NCBI GenBank assembly: GCA_945957605.1
Contig: CAMFLR010000012.1
Coordinates: 203,414 to 267,413 of the forward strand
Direction: 5' to 3'
DNA: 64,000 nt
Source of the DNA: an uncultured Isosphaeraceae bacterium
GTDB lineage: Bacteria; Planctomycetota; Planctomycetia; Isosphaerales; Isosphaeraceae
Made by a program: the position numbers and the translations under genes. Position 1 is the first letter of the stretch, and the number at the start of each line of letters is the position of its first letter. Below the pieces are notes generated by a model. It saw only the letters and a program-made list of their open reading frames with translations, made no database searches and was not told the origin of the DNA. Positions 26,073-35,186 of the stretch are shown here, in pieces.

Positions 26073-27758
26073 TCAGAACGATCCGCCTTCGCTTCGCTCA
26101 ATAAAAGTATGATCCACGACTGCAGTGACTCGGCACACGACGGCCTGGCCGCGTATGCGACCCGGCGCAAAGCGGAGCTTGTACAGCAAAGGAATATAAG
26201 CACGCGAGTCGCCGTGCGAATAGACTCCGCACGCGTTGAAGGCTACCTCTGTGACCTTGCCAGATTCGTCGACCGTCAGAAAATAGCCGATGCCGTCATT
26301 GAACGTGTTGCAGTCTTCGTACTCGTCTTTCAATTTGCCCTTGAGATTACGCTCGTGTACTTCGCGCAAGAAACGAGGGATTTCTAACAGTTCTCGAATC
26401 TCAGCCAAATTCAGCGGTTTCGGATACTCGTCGACTCGGATGTGCCGCCAGATCTCGTAGAGCCTCTCATCGGCTACGACTTTCAGTAACACCGTGGGCA
26501 CCGGGTGATCAAACTTGGGAAACTCTTTTGACTCCGTTGATTTCCCTTTCACAAATTGCGTGACCGAGCGTACTCGACCATTGTCCCAGTAATATGTCGA
26601 TAAGCCATCGAGCTGCCCATCCGCGAAATGGTCAATGCTCCAGAGCACTCCATCATGGTAAGTCGTGACCTTCCCGTGTCGAATTCCGCCCTTCAACTCC
26701 AGCACTTGGTGGCTATCTCTTTTAGAGAAAACGTTGTGATCCGAATTGATGTGGTGTGAATACTCACGGAAAATCCCGGTGCCGTCTTTGACGACTTGCT
26801 CACGCTTCTCATTCCAGGCGTTATGGACGATGAGCGCCTCTTTAGCGCCATGTTCGGCCTGCAGCTCGGGCGTTCCGTCATCGAAAAACTTGAGCCAGGG
26901 CCCGCGCCTTTTGATTTTGTGGATCGTGAGTTCCTCTGCCAGTTGTCCATTTTCGTGAAACAAACGAATTGGTTCGATGGGATACCCGTCCTTGTCATTC
27001 ACGCATCGCTTCTGAAGCGCGCCGCTGGGGTAAAACCATTCGATGATTCGGTTCCCAGCTCGCTTGAATTCCTTTCGCTTGAGCTGCCCATTGGGCCAGA
27101 GATCGCCAGTGATTTTGCTTGCCTTGTAGAACGCGTTGTCTCGAATACTGCCGTCTTCAAAGTATTCGCGATATGCTCCGTGAGCCTTGCCTTTCTTTAC
27201 CTCCAACGATTCTTTGATCTGGCCGTTAGGATGGCGAATCTCAACAGTTCCCGTAAATTCCGGATCGATAGGTTTCCCCGACTCGTCCGTCACCAACTCT
27301 GCGACGTGGGTCCGAATCCACAGGTCGAGTGCACGACTACAGCGCATCATCGTGTTCGCGAATGGCCGATGAAGCTTGTCAAACGCTTCAATACTACCGA
27401 ATAGCCCGTCCCATGGGTCGTCGACCATGAAGCTGTGTTCGTTCTGCCGATAAATGGCTACGGCATCGCGAAGAATTGTTGCGGCCTTGGGCAAGTCGAG
27501 TGAATCGAACAGGGCCGCTAGCTCGATAACGCCATGATCGCCACGATGGTTGTAGAAAAACTGAGTGAACCCGCCGTTTTGCACGTTGGTCGCAGCCGAG
27601 GACCACGCCGAAATTGCAGCGTGATGATCCGTTAGCGCAGCGTCGGGAAATTGTTCGCGATGGTCGGAAACCGCCTTTGCGAGCGATGAAACCAACTCGT
27701 CTTCTCGATAACGAAAGAACTCAACACGGCTCAATCGCGGTAACCTGTGCTGCGCCAT
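26073..27758 (-). CDS. DMP19-like / MORN-repeat / TonB_C-like fusion protein
   Basis: 561 residues, no signal peptide. Three regions can be read. Residues about 20-155 resemble the DMP19/DUF4375 domain (AISAWSSAATNVQNGGFTQFFYNHRGDH, ALFDSLDLPKAATILRDAV). Residues about 165-430 are a run of MORN-type repeats of the YwqK family (IRHPNGQIKESLEVKKGKAH, YREYFEDGSIRDNAFY, DLWPNGQLKRKEF, RLFHENGQLAEELTIHK, TTYHDGVLWSIDHFADGQLD, TYYWDNGRVRSVTQFVKGK). Residues about 480-555 resemble a TonB C-terminal domain (FLTVDESGKVTEVAFNACG, LLYKLRFAPGRIRGQAVVC). The ATG at 27758 has CAGGTG six bases upstream. The first two domains are often found in bacterial polymorphic or immunity-like proteins, but the combination has no function I know. 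Confidence 0.8.
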   Translation of the reverse strand: MAQHRLPRLSRVEFFRYREDELVSSLAKAVSDHREQFPDAALTDHHAAISAWSSAATNVQNGGFTQFFYNHRGDHGVIELAALFDSLDLPKAATILRDAVAIYRQNEHSFMVDDPWDGLFGSIEAFDKLHRPFANTMMRCSRALDLWIRTHVAELVTDESGKPIDPEFTGTVEIRHPNGQIKESLEVKKGKAHGAYREYFEDGSIRDNAFYKASKITGDLWPNGQLKRKEFKRAGNRIIEWFYPSGALQKRCVNDKDGYPIEPIRLFHENGQLAEELTIHKIKRRGPWLKFFDDGTPELQAEHGAKEALIVHNAWNEKREQVVKDGTGIFREYSHHINSDHNVFSKRDSHQVLELKGGIRHGKVTTYHDGVLWSIDHFADGQLDGLSTYYWDNGRVRSVTQFVKGKSTESKEFPKFDHPVPTVLLKVVADERLYEIWRHIRVDEYPKPLNLAEIRELLEIPRFLREVHERNLKGKLKDEYEDCNTFNDGIGYFLTVDESGKVTEVAFNACGVYSHGDSRAYIPLLYKLRFAPGRIRGQAVVCRVTAVVDHTFIERSEGGSF

Positions 27759-28047
27759 CGAACACCTGCCAGTGGTTCAGCGATTCGATCGACCGGACGA
27801 CATCGTTCCCGGTCGTGGATCCCTTATACACTCCGACCGGTCCAGTGCTAAGCCAACACGGGGATTTCGCGTCCAGGGCATAGCCCCCACGTAGATTCGC
27901 TCTATCTACCTGGTCATCGGCGTCGCCAATTAGGCCGCGATTGAGTACGCGCGATTAGGTGAAGATATAAAAGCAGCGTTCAGATTAAAACAGATAGACC
28001 ATCGTCCTGACGCCGAAACCAATCGCTTTTGGTCAACCGCCCCGCCA

Positions 28048-29301
28048 TCAGCTAGCGAATCGAAACAGCAACAGCATCGCCCACGCAATAAGCCCACTCG
28101 CGCAGGCGCAGAGCGCGATCGCCGTCGTCAGCATGCCCAGGAGCGGATGAGCATCCAGGAACCGTTCGTAGCGCGTGCTGTTGGCCTTGATGAACGTCAG
28201 CGGACACTGCACCGCGCAGGCGCCAGAACGCACCTTCTCGAGCTCATGAATGACGTCGCTTGCATCCGCGAATCGTTCTTCTTTACGCGTGGCCAGGCCG
28301 CGTCGCAAGAAATGCCGTAGCTCGCTCGGGACCGAGTTTTGATGCGGATTAGAAAACACGGGATCGGTCACCTTCGGCGGCTGACGATCGCGCGCGGCGG
28401 CGACTGATTGGATCACGCTCGCAGTTGGTTCGATGTAAGAACGAGTTGTCAGCAACTCATATAAAACAATAAAGGCGCTGTAGAGATCGCTTCGGCCATC
28501 AAGCTCGGCGATTTGCCCGGAGGCCTGCTCGGGCGACATGTATCGTGGCGTGCCAATGACCGTTCCATCAAGCGTTTCGCCAGCAGCGCGGACGGTTGTG
28601 GGATGATCGGCGCGGAGGCCATCGCCGCCAGTTCGCCGAGCGATACCCCAGTCCATCAGCATCACTTCCCCGAACCGGCCCACCATGATGTTCTCAGGCT
28701 TGACGTCGCGGTGAACAAGACCGCGGTCGTGCGCGTACTGCAGCGCTCGGAGCAGGCCGGTGAAGAGGTCGAGGCGTGCTTCGAATGGAAATCGACGATG
28801 CGCGGCTTCGTCTCCAGACGCGAGCTTGTCGATGATCGACGCCAGAGTTTCGCCCTCGACATACTTCATCACGAAAAAAAGCGATCCATCTGCGTCGACG
28901 CTGACGTCGTGAATCGGCACGATGTTCGGGTGTTCCAGATTGCCGACCGTCCGCACCTCGTCGACAAATCGAGCGAGCGCGCGGGGATCATCCTCATTGA
29001 TCAAACGCTTGACTGCGACTCGGCGGCCAATGTCCTGATCGAGAGCGAGCTGAACCTCTCCCATGCCCCCACGGCCGAGCAGGTGTTCCTTCTGGTATCG
29101 CAACTCATCGCGATGCTTGAAGGTCAGGAGATCGTCCTGACTGGTGACTTCCGGCAATACGGTCAGGCCGGTCGTTCGGGAGAGTAGGCCGGATGCACGC
29201 AGAGCGCTTAACGATTCGCTATGTGCCGACGTTCGCTGCAACGAGGTCGCATCCGTCTTGTCGACGGTCTGCGTCACTTCGTGTTGTCCTTGCGTCGCCA
29301 T
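28048..29301 (-). CDS. Transmembrane serine/threonine protein kinase
   Basis: 417 residues. A 60-residue Ser/Thr-rich N-terminal tail precedes a complete Hanks-type kinase domain (about 68-340): glycine loop G76-RGGMG81, Lys98 in RRVAVKRL, catalytic loop H197-R-D199-VKPEN, metal motif D217-W-G219, and GTPRYMSPEQASG in the activation segment. The DWG in place of DFG is common in planctomycete PknB-like kinases. The C-terminus has one long hydrophobic stretch (LLGMLTTAIALCACASGLIAW through LLLFRF, about 388-415), so the kinase is membrane-anchored by its end and has no extracellular sensor domain. I chose the ATG at 29301 (GGAG nine bases upstream) over a TTG 20 codons earlier. It is divergent from the zinc-ribbon gene. 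Confidence 0.92.
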   Translation of the reverse strand: MATQGQHEVTQTVDKTDATSLQRTSAHSESLSALRASGLLSRTTGLTVLPEVTSQDDLLTFKHRDELRYQKEHLLGRGGMGEVQLALDQDIGRRVAVKRLINEDDPRALARFVDEVRTVGNLEHPNIVPIHDVSVDADGSLFFVMKYVEGETLASIIDKLASGDEAAHRRFPFEARLDLFTGLLRALQYAHDRGLVHRDVKPENIMVGRFGEVMLMDWGIARRTGGDGLRADHPTTVRAAGETLDGTVIGTPRYMSPEQASGQIAELDGRSDLYSAFIVLYELLTTRSYIEPTASVIQSVAAARDRQPPKVTDPVFSNPHQNSVPSELRHFLRRGLATRKEERFADASDVIHELEKVRSGACAVQCPLTFIKANSTRYERFLDAHPLLGMLTTAIALCACASGLIAWAMLLLFRFAS

Positions 29302-29960
29302 TGGCCCAATCTCCGTTGCTCGGCAAGCCGAAATCTCATCGTCCGGTCCGAGACCGTTCAAGTCTCGTGCTGGCGGATCGCGTTTGGGAATTCGCGCAAG
29401 AAAGCGAAACGCATTGCTATCGAATGACGCTCGCGAGCACAGCCTTATTCGGGCGTTGCAGAATTGCGTACGCCTCGGCGCTTCAAACGACGTGTAACCA
29501 CGTCAAAGCGATGTTGCTAGCGTGCCCCGATACCAGGACACGAGAATTGATTACAGCCACCCGCTCGAAGGGAAGCTGCTTAACGTGTAGTTGTCTGACC
29601 AATTTTTTATACGCGGCTGCCGATCGCACGTCAAGGATCGGTCCGAGCGATCGAAGAGGAGTGCCGACCAATTCGGCCGCGAATTCAGACAACAATTTCT
29701 ACGCGGCAAAGCGGAGTAAGTGAAGCTCATGGATCGGCACGTAGGCGAGTTTTTTACCTTTTTATAGGCCGTTGTCGTATTGCTTCTCTCTTGAATCACC
29801 CAAGCATTGCCTTCATGCGCGGACCCGCATATTTTATGGGCCGATGATACCAGCGATGCGGCTGGCAAGACGGTCATCGCTTCACGAACTCTACTTATCG
29901 TGGCCCAGTCAGAGACGGCTTCATCAGGGGATCTCAACACTTAATCGAAGGCGATTACTT
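29302..29960. other. 659-base divergent intergenic region
   Basis: Separates the kinase (reverse) from the zinc-ribbon membrane protein (forward). It contains several open frames of 60-130 codons on both strands, none with ribosome sites or protein-like composition. The middle (about 29,590-29,780) is locally A/T-rich. No repeats or recognised sites are seen. Confidence 0.4.
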
Positions 29961-30728
29961 ATGTTTATTGTTTGGGGGACGAAGGTTGTCCGTCGGGTTG
30001 TGGGACGTCGGGCGGATTATTGTCAGCTTTGCCAGGGTTTTCAGCCTGCGACGCTCATCAGAGTTAAACTTGTCAATCATGTCTATTACATCCCTGTGAA
30101 TGCGGGCAGTCTGATCGGTCTGGAACAAACTTGCGAGACTTGTGGGCTAAGGCTCGAGGCCAATGACCTGGGCGAGTATCCCCAGGTTTCGCACGACCGG
30201 CACGCCGATGTCGAAACGCTGCTGGAGGATACGAACCCGGGCGCCAGGCATCGCTGGGCCGCGCACATTGCCTGGGACGACGCATTGCGCGCGGGAACGG
30301 TCACTCCCGCGAATCGCGCTCAAACCATGACCGACACCTTTGTCCTGGCAAATTATCTCGTCGAGGCCCGAACAGCACACTGGAACTTCGACAAATTAAG
30401 TAGCGCGGCATGCGTCCTGACGTTGACTTGCCTTCTTGGAGGACTCTGGCTAGGCGACTCCATGGGAGATAGAAGGGAGGATTTCAAGAGCACCGTCGTC
30501 GCGTTGACTGTGGGGCTAGCCTTGCTAACGATCGTGCTGTTCCTCCGCGATGGACACCGCTACACGCGTCGCGCCGTTTTGCCCGTTCTGGCTCGAGCCC
30601 TCCGGCCGTTGAAGCCTACAGAAGAAGAGCTCTCCCGCTTGTTGCAGAACTTGAAATCGAGAGAAATGAAAATCGGAAAGTATTTGGATGCGCATCAAAT
30701 CTTAGAGGCAATGGTGCAATTTGATTGA
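29961..30728 (+). CDS. Zinc-ribbon membrane protein of unknown function
   Basis: 255 residues, family not recognised. Near the N-terminus two CxxC knuckles about 48 residues apart (DYCQLCQGF and QTCETCGLRL) form a probable zinc ribbon that encloses a beta-rich segment (ATLIRVKLVNHVYYIPVNAG). Two membrane helices follow at about 147-163 (AACVLTLTCLLGGLWLG) and 175-193 (TVVALTVGLALLTIVLFL). The basic tail LRPLKPTEEELSRLLQNLKS resembles a regulatory helix. I chose the ATG at 29961; GAAGG lies about 10 bases upstream, and the open region before it (from 29772) has no start signal. The neighbouring divergent kinase makes a regulatory link possible but unproven. Confidence 0.7.
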   Translation: MFIVWGTKVVRRVVGRRADYCQLCQGFQPATLIRVKLVNHVYYIPVNAGSLIGLEQTCETCGLRLEANDLGEYPQVSHDRHADVETLLEDTNPGARHRWAAHIAWDDALRAGTVTPANRAQTMTDTFVLANYLVEARTAHWNFDKLSSAACVLTLTCLLGGLWLGDSMGDRREDFKSTVVALTVGLALLTIVLFLRDGHRYTRRAVLPVLARALRPLKPTEEELSRLLQNLKSREMKIGKYLDAHQILEAMVQFD

Positions 30729-30897
30729 TCGCTTGATCGAGATTTGATTGAAGCAGGAACAAAACACGGTCTTCGACGTCTCCAAGAAATGGCGTTTGAA
30801 GAGCCCAGGGCGCTGGGAAGAGTGAGAATTCTCTGGCCGGCGCCCGTGGACTGTCTGCGAAAGCTTGAGACTGTGGGAAACGTGGGTGTCAGTCGTT

Positions 30898-31929
30898 CTA
30901 TTTCACCGGCTGAACTTCGGGGAGCTTCCAGGTGCCGTCGAGAATCTCCTTGCGCGGGCGATACATCCGCACTGTGTAGTTCCAGCCTGGCACAATCGGT
31001 AGGTAGTTCGGCGCGTTCTCATCGCCTCCGAAGTGGATCGTCACCGAGCCGTCGGCGTTTGGTTTGGCGGTAATATTGTTGAAGGTATATGCGTTCTTCG
31101 CGTTCTTTTCGAAGAACCCTTCCTTGTTATAGACACTGACCGACCAGAAACCATCCACCGGCACATCTTTCACTGTGAGGGTATAAGCGGACTTCCCGTC
31201 GTTCAGCTTCGGTTCGCCACCAGCGTACATGGCGGCGTAGGGCGGGTTTCCACCCCATCCGGCCGCCGTGCCGATCAGGTGCTGAACCGGATCGACCTCG
31301 TCCTTGCGTCCGAACATGCGGGTCGAATCCAGCCCGCCGTTGGCCGCAGCGAGCGCCAGCAGTGCGTCGCGAATCTTCTTCAGCGACTCCTGATCCCAGT
31401 TCGGTAACTTTAACTTACCCGCGCCGCTCTGCTCGACCTTCAACCCGTCTTGCAACGCATGGACTGTCTTCACGTCGGCCGAGTCGTTGGGGTTCACGAA
31501 TGTGCGGACCGCGATCACGACATACCGCGTGCCTACGCTCTCTTTGGTGAAAGTGTGCGCACCGGGCTTGTAAATCACGTCGGTGGCGTAGTGGTCTTCG
31601 TTGATGACCTGAATCGCCATGTATCGCTTTCCAGCGTCTGGAAGCGTGACGGTAACAGGCGCTGCCCCCAGGTCGAAAACGCCGAACGAGTAGAGCGTGT
31701 CGCGGTTCAGGCGGATCACAGTTTGCTTGTCGATCGGAGCGAGTTCGCGTTCGTGGCTGAACTTCCCGAACCCGCCCTCAGCCGCGAATTTGGCGAGATA
31801 GTTATCGGTCTCCGCGCGCTTAAAGTTGTCCACCGTGACGCGGACGGGCGGCCCATCGTCCGCGCCTGCCACGATCGGCCCTCCGAGCGAGACGAGCGCC
31901 AAAAACGCCAGATTCGTTACCGTTCGCAT
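30898..31929 (-). CDS. Secreted DUF1254/DUF1214 protein
   Basis: 343 residues with a signal peptide (MRTVTNLAFLALVSLGGPIVAGA). The DUF1254 part is seen in DKQTVIRLNRDTLYSFGVFDL, VTVTLPDAGKRYMAIQVINEDHY and VGTRYVVIAVRTFVNPND. The C-terminal DUF1214 part is seen in AYTLTVKDVPVDGFWSVSVYNKEGFF, NAYTFNNITAKPNADGSVTIHFGG and NYLPIVPGWNYTVRMYRPRKEIL. The family is widespread and secreted; no reaction is established. The ATG at 31929 has AAGG eight bases upstream, which I prefer to the frame start 21 codons earlier. It is convergent with the zinc-ribbon gene, with 169 bases between the stops. Confidence 0.92.
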   Translation of the reverse strand: MRTVTNLAFLALVSLGGPIVAGADDGPPVRVTVDNFKRAETDNYLAKFAAEGGFGKFSHERELAPIDKQTVIRLNRDTLYSFGVFDLGAAPVTVTLPDAGKRYMAIQVINEDHYATDVIYKPGAHTFTKESVGTRYVVIAVRTFVNPNDSADVKTVHALQDGLKVEQSGAGKLKLPNWDQESLKKIRDALLALAAANGGLDSTRMFGRKDEVDPVQHLIGTAAGWGGNPPYAAMYAGGEPKLNDGKSAYTLTVKDVPVDGFWSVSVYNKEGFFEKNAKNAYTFNNITAKPNADGSVTIHFGGDENAPNYLPIVPGWNYTVRMYRPRKEILDGTWKLPEVQPVK

Positions 31930-32173
31930 GATGTTACCTTGATTGAAAACGCTCGCCCCTGACGAGAAGCCGCGGCGAGATGATTGTCTCACAGAACAGA
32001 GACGATTCTACTCCCGAGGCGCTAAGTCTCAATCGTTCCCGGCAACTTTGAATTGGAGAACTCCGAGCCTTCGTAATAGAGGAATTGCCCTAAAATCGAA
32101 AACAATATAATTAGCTAAATATTTAGATGTTGCGTTTCGTTAAAGGCGACGACGTAGCTGGCGTTCAATCTTC

Positions 32174-33031
32174 TCAGCTGTCAACCTGAACGAAGAGCAT
32201 CCGACCTTCGTCCACGATTTTGTTGAGGGCTGGCATCAAGTCTTCGTCGTACTGCTGGCGGACGTCTTTCTTCTTCGCTTTGTGCATTTCCGATTCGAGC
32301 GACATGAGCTCTTCGAGCATGCTCCTTGCTTCGTCGGGCGCGTGCATGCTGTGCATTGCATCCCAATCGTCGTCGTGAGTGGAGCCGCTTTCCTCTTGCG
32401 CGTTGCGAAAAAAGCCTGCAACTGCTTTGAAGAGCCCGCCGGATTTGCCTTGATCAAGCTTCTCGAGCAACTTGTTTGGGTCGGCCTTGTTCTGTTTGGC
32501 GTCTTTCAAAATGTCATCAAGCGTCCCTTTGAGCTCCGTGAGTTCGGCGTCTCGCTTTTCATCTCCCTTGCGCGTCTTGGCTGCCGTGGCCTGGGTCTGA
32601 TAGCGATAGGGACGCTTGCCAAACGCGGAAAGTGCTACATTGGAGGTTCGGCCGGGAACCACGTTCAACTGCTTCCACGCCAGCTCGATCACGTCCCAGT
32701 AAATGCCGTCATTTTCGGCCTGGAACCCAACGTCGATCCCGTCGGAATCGCTGCAAACGCCGAAAATCGCACCTTCCCAGAGCGTTTTGCCGGCTGTCGA
32801 TAGGTCGCTGTACCAATCGGGCATCGCCAATCGCGCGGCGGCGATTGGCACGAGTCCTTTGGCGTCCGTCGGCCACTCGAGAATCGGGTCGCCATCGTCG
32901 AATTCGCCGTCAAGTTCTTCGAGGCCGCCACTGAGGCGACGGGCCAGGATCGCGAGTTGATCCGGCGTCGGATGTTCCACGAACTGCTGGAACTTGTTCC
33001 AATCGAGCGAATAGATGACGTAACCAGCCAT
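32174..33031 (-). CDS. Hypothetical protein with coiled-coil C-terminus
   Basis: 285 residues, soluble. The N-terminal 135 residues look like a compact domain (YVIYSLDWNKFQQFVEHPTP, DDGDPILEWPTDAKGLVP, MPDWYSDLSTAGKTLWEGAI, GVCSDSDGIDVGFQAENDG); the WY-LS-GK-LWE pattern recurs in unnamed bacterial proteins, but I cannot name the family with confidence. The rest is highly charged and helical (KTRKGDEKRDAELTELKGTL, DDILKDAKQNKADPNKLLEK, EARSMLEELMSLESEMHKAK), probably coiled coil. The ATG at 33031 follows AGGGG at seven bases. Function unknown. Confidence 0.72.
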   Translation of the reverse strand: MAGYVIYSLDWNKFQQFVEHPTPDQLAILARRLSGGLEELDGEFDDGDPILEWPTDAKGLVPIAAARLAMPDWYSDLSTAGKTLWEGAIFGVCSDSDGIDVGFQAENDGIYWDVIELAWKQLNVVPGRTSNVALSAFGKRPYRYQTQATAAKTRKGDEKRDAELTELKGTLDDILKDAKQNKADPNKLLEKLDQGKSGGLFKAVAGFFRNAQEESGSTHDDDWDAMHSMHAPDEARSMLEELMSLESEMHKAKKKDVRQQYDEDLMPALNKIVDEGRMLFVQVDS

Positions 33032-33184
33032 CGGATTGCCCCTATGTGATTACATGATATTCCATCAGGTGATTCGGCCTCATCACCGAGACATGGCCTG
33101 CGAATCCAGAAGGCTTGCATATTATCAAAACGGACTGGCGTGTCGAAATGAATTATAACGATCTGGTTCTTGACCGCTGACAAA

Positions 33185-33222
33185 CGAAAAAAGCCGCCCC
33201 CGAGCAATCGGGAGCGGCCTTT
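33185..33222 (-). terminator. Rho-independent terminator of the small secreted protein gene
   Basis: Read on the reverse strand, 33222-33208 pairs with 33203-33189 around a TTGC loop, with two G-U pairs and no mismatches, and runs into TTTTTTCG. The wobble pairs exist only in the reverse-strand RNA, so the direction is clear. It lies 35 bases past the stop at 33257. Confidence 0.85.
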
Positions 33223-33256
33223 CGATAAGCTAAATCAGCAAGAGAACCGCAGCTAA

Positions 33257-33622
33257 TTACTGGGTCTTCTCGGCTTCCTTCTTCTTCTGGGCGGGCGTAA
33301 TCTTGCTGGCCACGCCGTCCTTGTGTTCGATCTTGACGTTCACGCCCTTGCGACCCTTTTCGATCGCGTTGGCGACCTGCTTCGAGACCTTCGCGAGGTC
33401 GGTCTTCACTTCGCCGTTCTTGCCGACCGAAACGGTGTCGTCGTTTACTTTGACGGACACTTCCTTGTCGGTTCCCTTTTCGACGACCGTGAGGGTCTTC
33501 TTCTCGAGGTCGACCTTGGTGATGACGCCGAGGAGCTCTTCGGCGAGGGCGCTGCCGGCGACGAAGCCAAGCGCGACGAGCGAGACGGTCAGAACGGTGA
33601 AGAACTTGCGGCGATTCTGCAT
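33257..33622 (-). CDS. Small secreted basic protein, 121 aa
   Basis: Signal peptide 1-27 (MQNRRKFFTVLTVSLVALGF, cleavage after ALA). The mature part is a small beta-rich domain (EELLGVITKVDLEKKTLTVV, KEVSVKVNDDTVSVGKNGEV) followed by VSKQVANAIEKGRKGVNVKIEH and a Lys-rich tail. The pattern of repeated K-x-[LV]-x-V strands resembles an OB or DUF5666-like fold seen in small planctomycete exported proteins; this is a loose resemblance. I chose the ATG at 33622 because GGGAGAG lies upstream and it gives a textbook signal peptide; the open frame extends 43 codons further without support. It has its own terminator at 33185-33222. Confidence 0.8.
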   Translation of the reverse strand: MQNRRKFFTVLTVSLVALGFVAGSALAEELLGVITKVDLEKKTLTVVEKGTDKEVSVKVNDDTVSVGKNGEVKTDLAKVSKQVANAIEKGRKGVNVKIEHKDGVASKITPAQKKKEAEKTQ

Positions 33623-33871
33623 CGGAACATCTCTCCCTGATTCGTTGCAATCAATTACCGACTCACGAAGGCTGGACGACGCTCGTCCAATCGGGTCGGA
33701 GAAATCGCATGAGTTGCCGGGCAGGGCGGGTCTGGCCCGATCGCTGCCCAACTCATCGACGAACGAGCCGATCGAGCCCTCACGGTAAACACCGCGACGG
33801 GCGTAAGGTTTCGCGTTTTCGGGCCAGATCGAGCAACGCCGCGGCGATTCATCTCAATTAGGCGACATCGC

Positions 33872-35113
33872 TTAGACCGCCGGCACCTCGTTCGCCACAG
33901 TTTCCGCAATACCTTCATCCACGCCTTCATGCGCGATGGCAAATCCTGCTCGCGTCGCGACGATCGCCGCGCCCAGCGCAATCGCCGCAACGACCGCCGC
34001 TTCCCAGAACGGAGCGGCAGGTGCGACCTGGCCAAGCAGCCGGTTCGAGACGTAGTAATTCACCAGCCGCGCCAGCGTTTGCGCCGAAACGTAGACGCCG
34101 AAAACGGCACCTTGCTCGCTACCCGGTGTGACGCGCGAGAGCAGTCCCGAAATGCTCGGGCTGGCGCAACCCTGGCCCAGGCCGACGGCGATGATCGCTA
34201 CAAACAGGAGAGCGCCGGTTGTCGCAGCGCCGAGTCCCACAAATCCCAGGACCGAGAAGAACAGCCCCGCAATGATCAGCTTCGGCTCGCCGAAACGCGG
34301 CACAAGGCGGCGGATGAGCCCACCCTGAACGAACGCGGTGACCAGTCCCAGAAACGCAAAGGCGAACATCGCCCCGCGCTCGGTCCAGCCCAGCCGCTCT
34401 CGAAGATAAAGTGCGAAAGTCCCTTCGAGCGCAGCGAACGCGAGCACGTTCAGCGAGCCGATCAGCACCAACCGTCCGACGCCCGGCAGGTGAAGCGTGT
34501 CGGCGAGGCCATGCAGGCTGAAGACGCGTGCTTCACCTTGTTTCGCGCCGTCGACGTTGTGCGACTCGGGAAGCCGCAGGACGACGAGAATCCAGGCGAA
34601 AGTCGAAAACGCCGCTGCAACAAGAAACGGCAGCCGCAATTGCCACTCGTGAGCGATCGGCAGCGAGACGATCAACCCGCCAAGCAGCGGACCCAGCACG
34701 AAGCCGACGCCAAACGCCGCGCCGATGAGTCCGTAGCTCCGTGCGCGATGTTCGGGGCGTGTAATATCGGCGATGTACGCCTGCGCGACGAGGATATTCC
34801 CTCCCGACGCACCGTCGAGCATACGCGCGAGCAGCATGATCGTGAAGTTTTGCGAAAATGCCATGATGACGAACGAGATCGCCGTGCCCATCTGGCTGAA
34901 AATAAGTACGGGTCGCCGGCCGTAGCGGTCGCTGAGTTTCCCCAGAATTGGCCCGGCGATGAGCTGGCAGAGGGGAAACGCGGCCATCAGCATGCCGATT
35001 TGGTCGGGGCTGAACTGATAGCTCTTCGCGAACGGGCCCAGCAGCGGCATAACGATCGTGAAGCCAAGCAGGTCGACCAGGACGATCGCAACGATCACAA
35101 GCAGCGGTGACAT
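33872..35113 (-). CDS. MFS transporter (TetA/DHA1-like)
   Basis: 413 residues with 12 predicted membrane helices. The first loop carries motif A of the major facilitator superfamily (GPILGKLSDRYGRRPVLIFS), and helix 5 carries a motif C-like GAAFGVGFVLGPLLGG, which marks proton-coupled antiporters of the DHA1 group. The start DLLGFTIVMPLLGPFAKSY resembles TetA and related drug exporters. Substrate cannot be read from the sequence, so I do not call it tetracycline resistance. A plus-strand open frame of nearly the same length is its codon shadow. Confidence 0.9.
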   Translation of the reverse strand: MSPLLVIVAIVLVDLLGFTIVMPLLGPFAKSYQFSPDQIGMLMAAFPLCQLIAGPILGKLSDRYGRRPVLIFSQMGTAISFVIMAFSQNFTIMLLARMLDGASGGNILVAQAYIADITRPEHRARSYGLIGAAFGVGFVLGPLLGGLIVSLPIAHEWQLRLPFLVAAAFSTFAWILVVLRLPESHNVDGAKQGEARVFSLHGLADTLHLPGVGRLVLIGSLNVLAFAALEGTFALYLRERLGWTERGAMFAFAFLGLVTAFVQGGLIRRLVPRFGEPKLIIAGLFFSVLGFVGLGAATTGALLFVAIIAVGLGQGCASPSISGLLSRVTPGSEQGAVFGVYVSAQTLARLVNYYVSNRLLGQVAPAAPFWEAAVVAAIALGAAIVATRAGFAIAHEGVDEGIAETVANEVPAV

Positions 35114-35186
35114 ATCGAGGCGGTTCTCCGACCGTTTGGCGGTTCAAGCAGCTTCCGGGATGCGCCGGGGGATTTTTCTCGGCGAA

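Noticed and set aside
29551..29940. Reverse open frame of 129 codons between the kinase and zinc-ribbon genes
   Set aside because: No ribosome site and a composition rich in Ser, Arg and Asn without pattern. It overlaps the leader of the forward gene.
33929..35110. Forward open frame of 393 codons
   Set aside because: Mirror of the MFS transporter; the product is almost all Arg, Gln, Asp and Glu.
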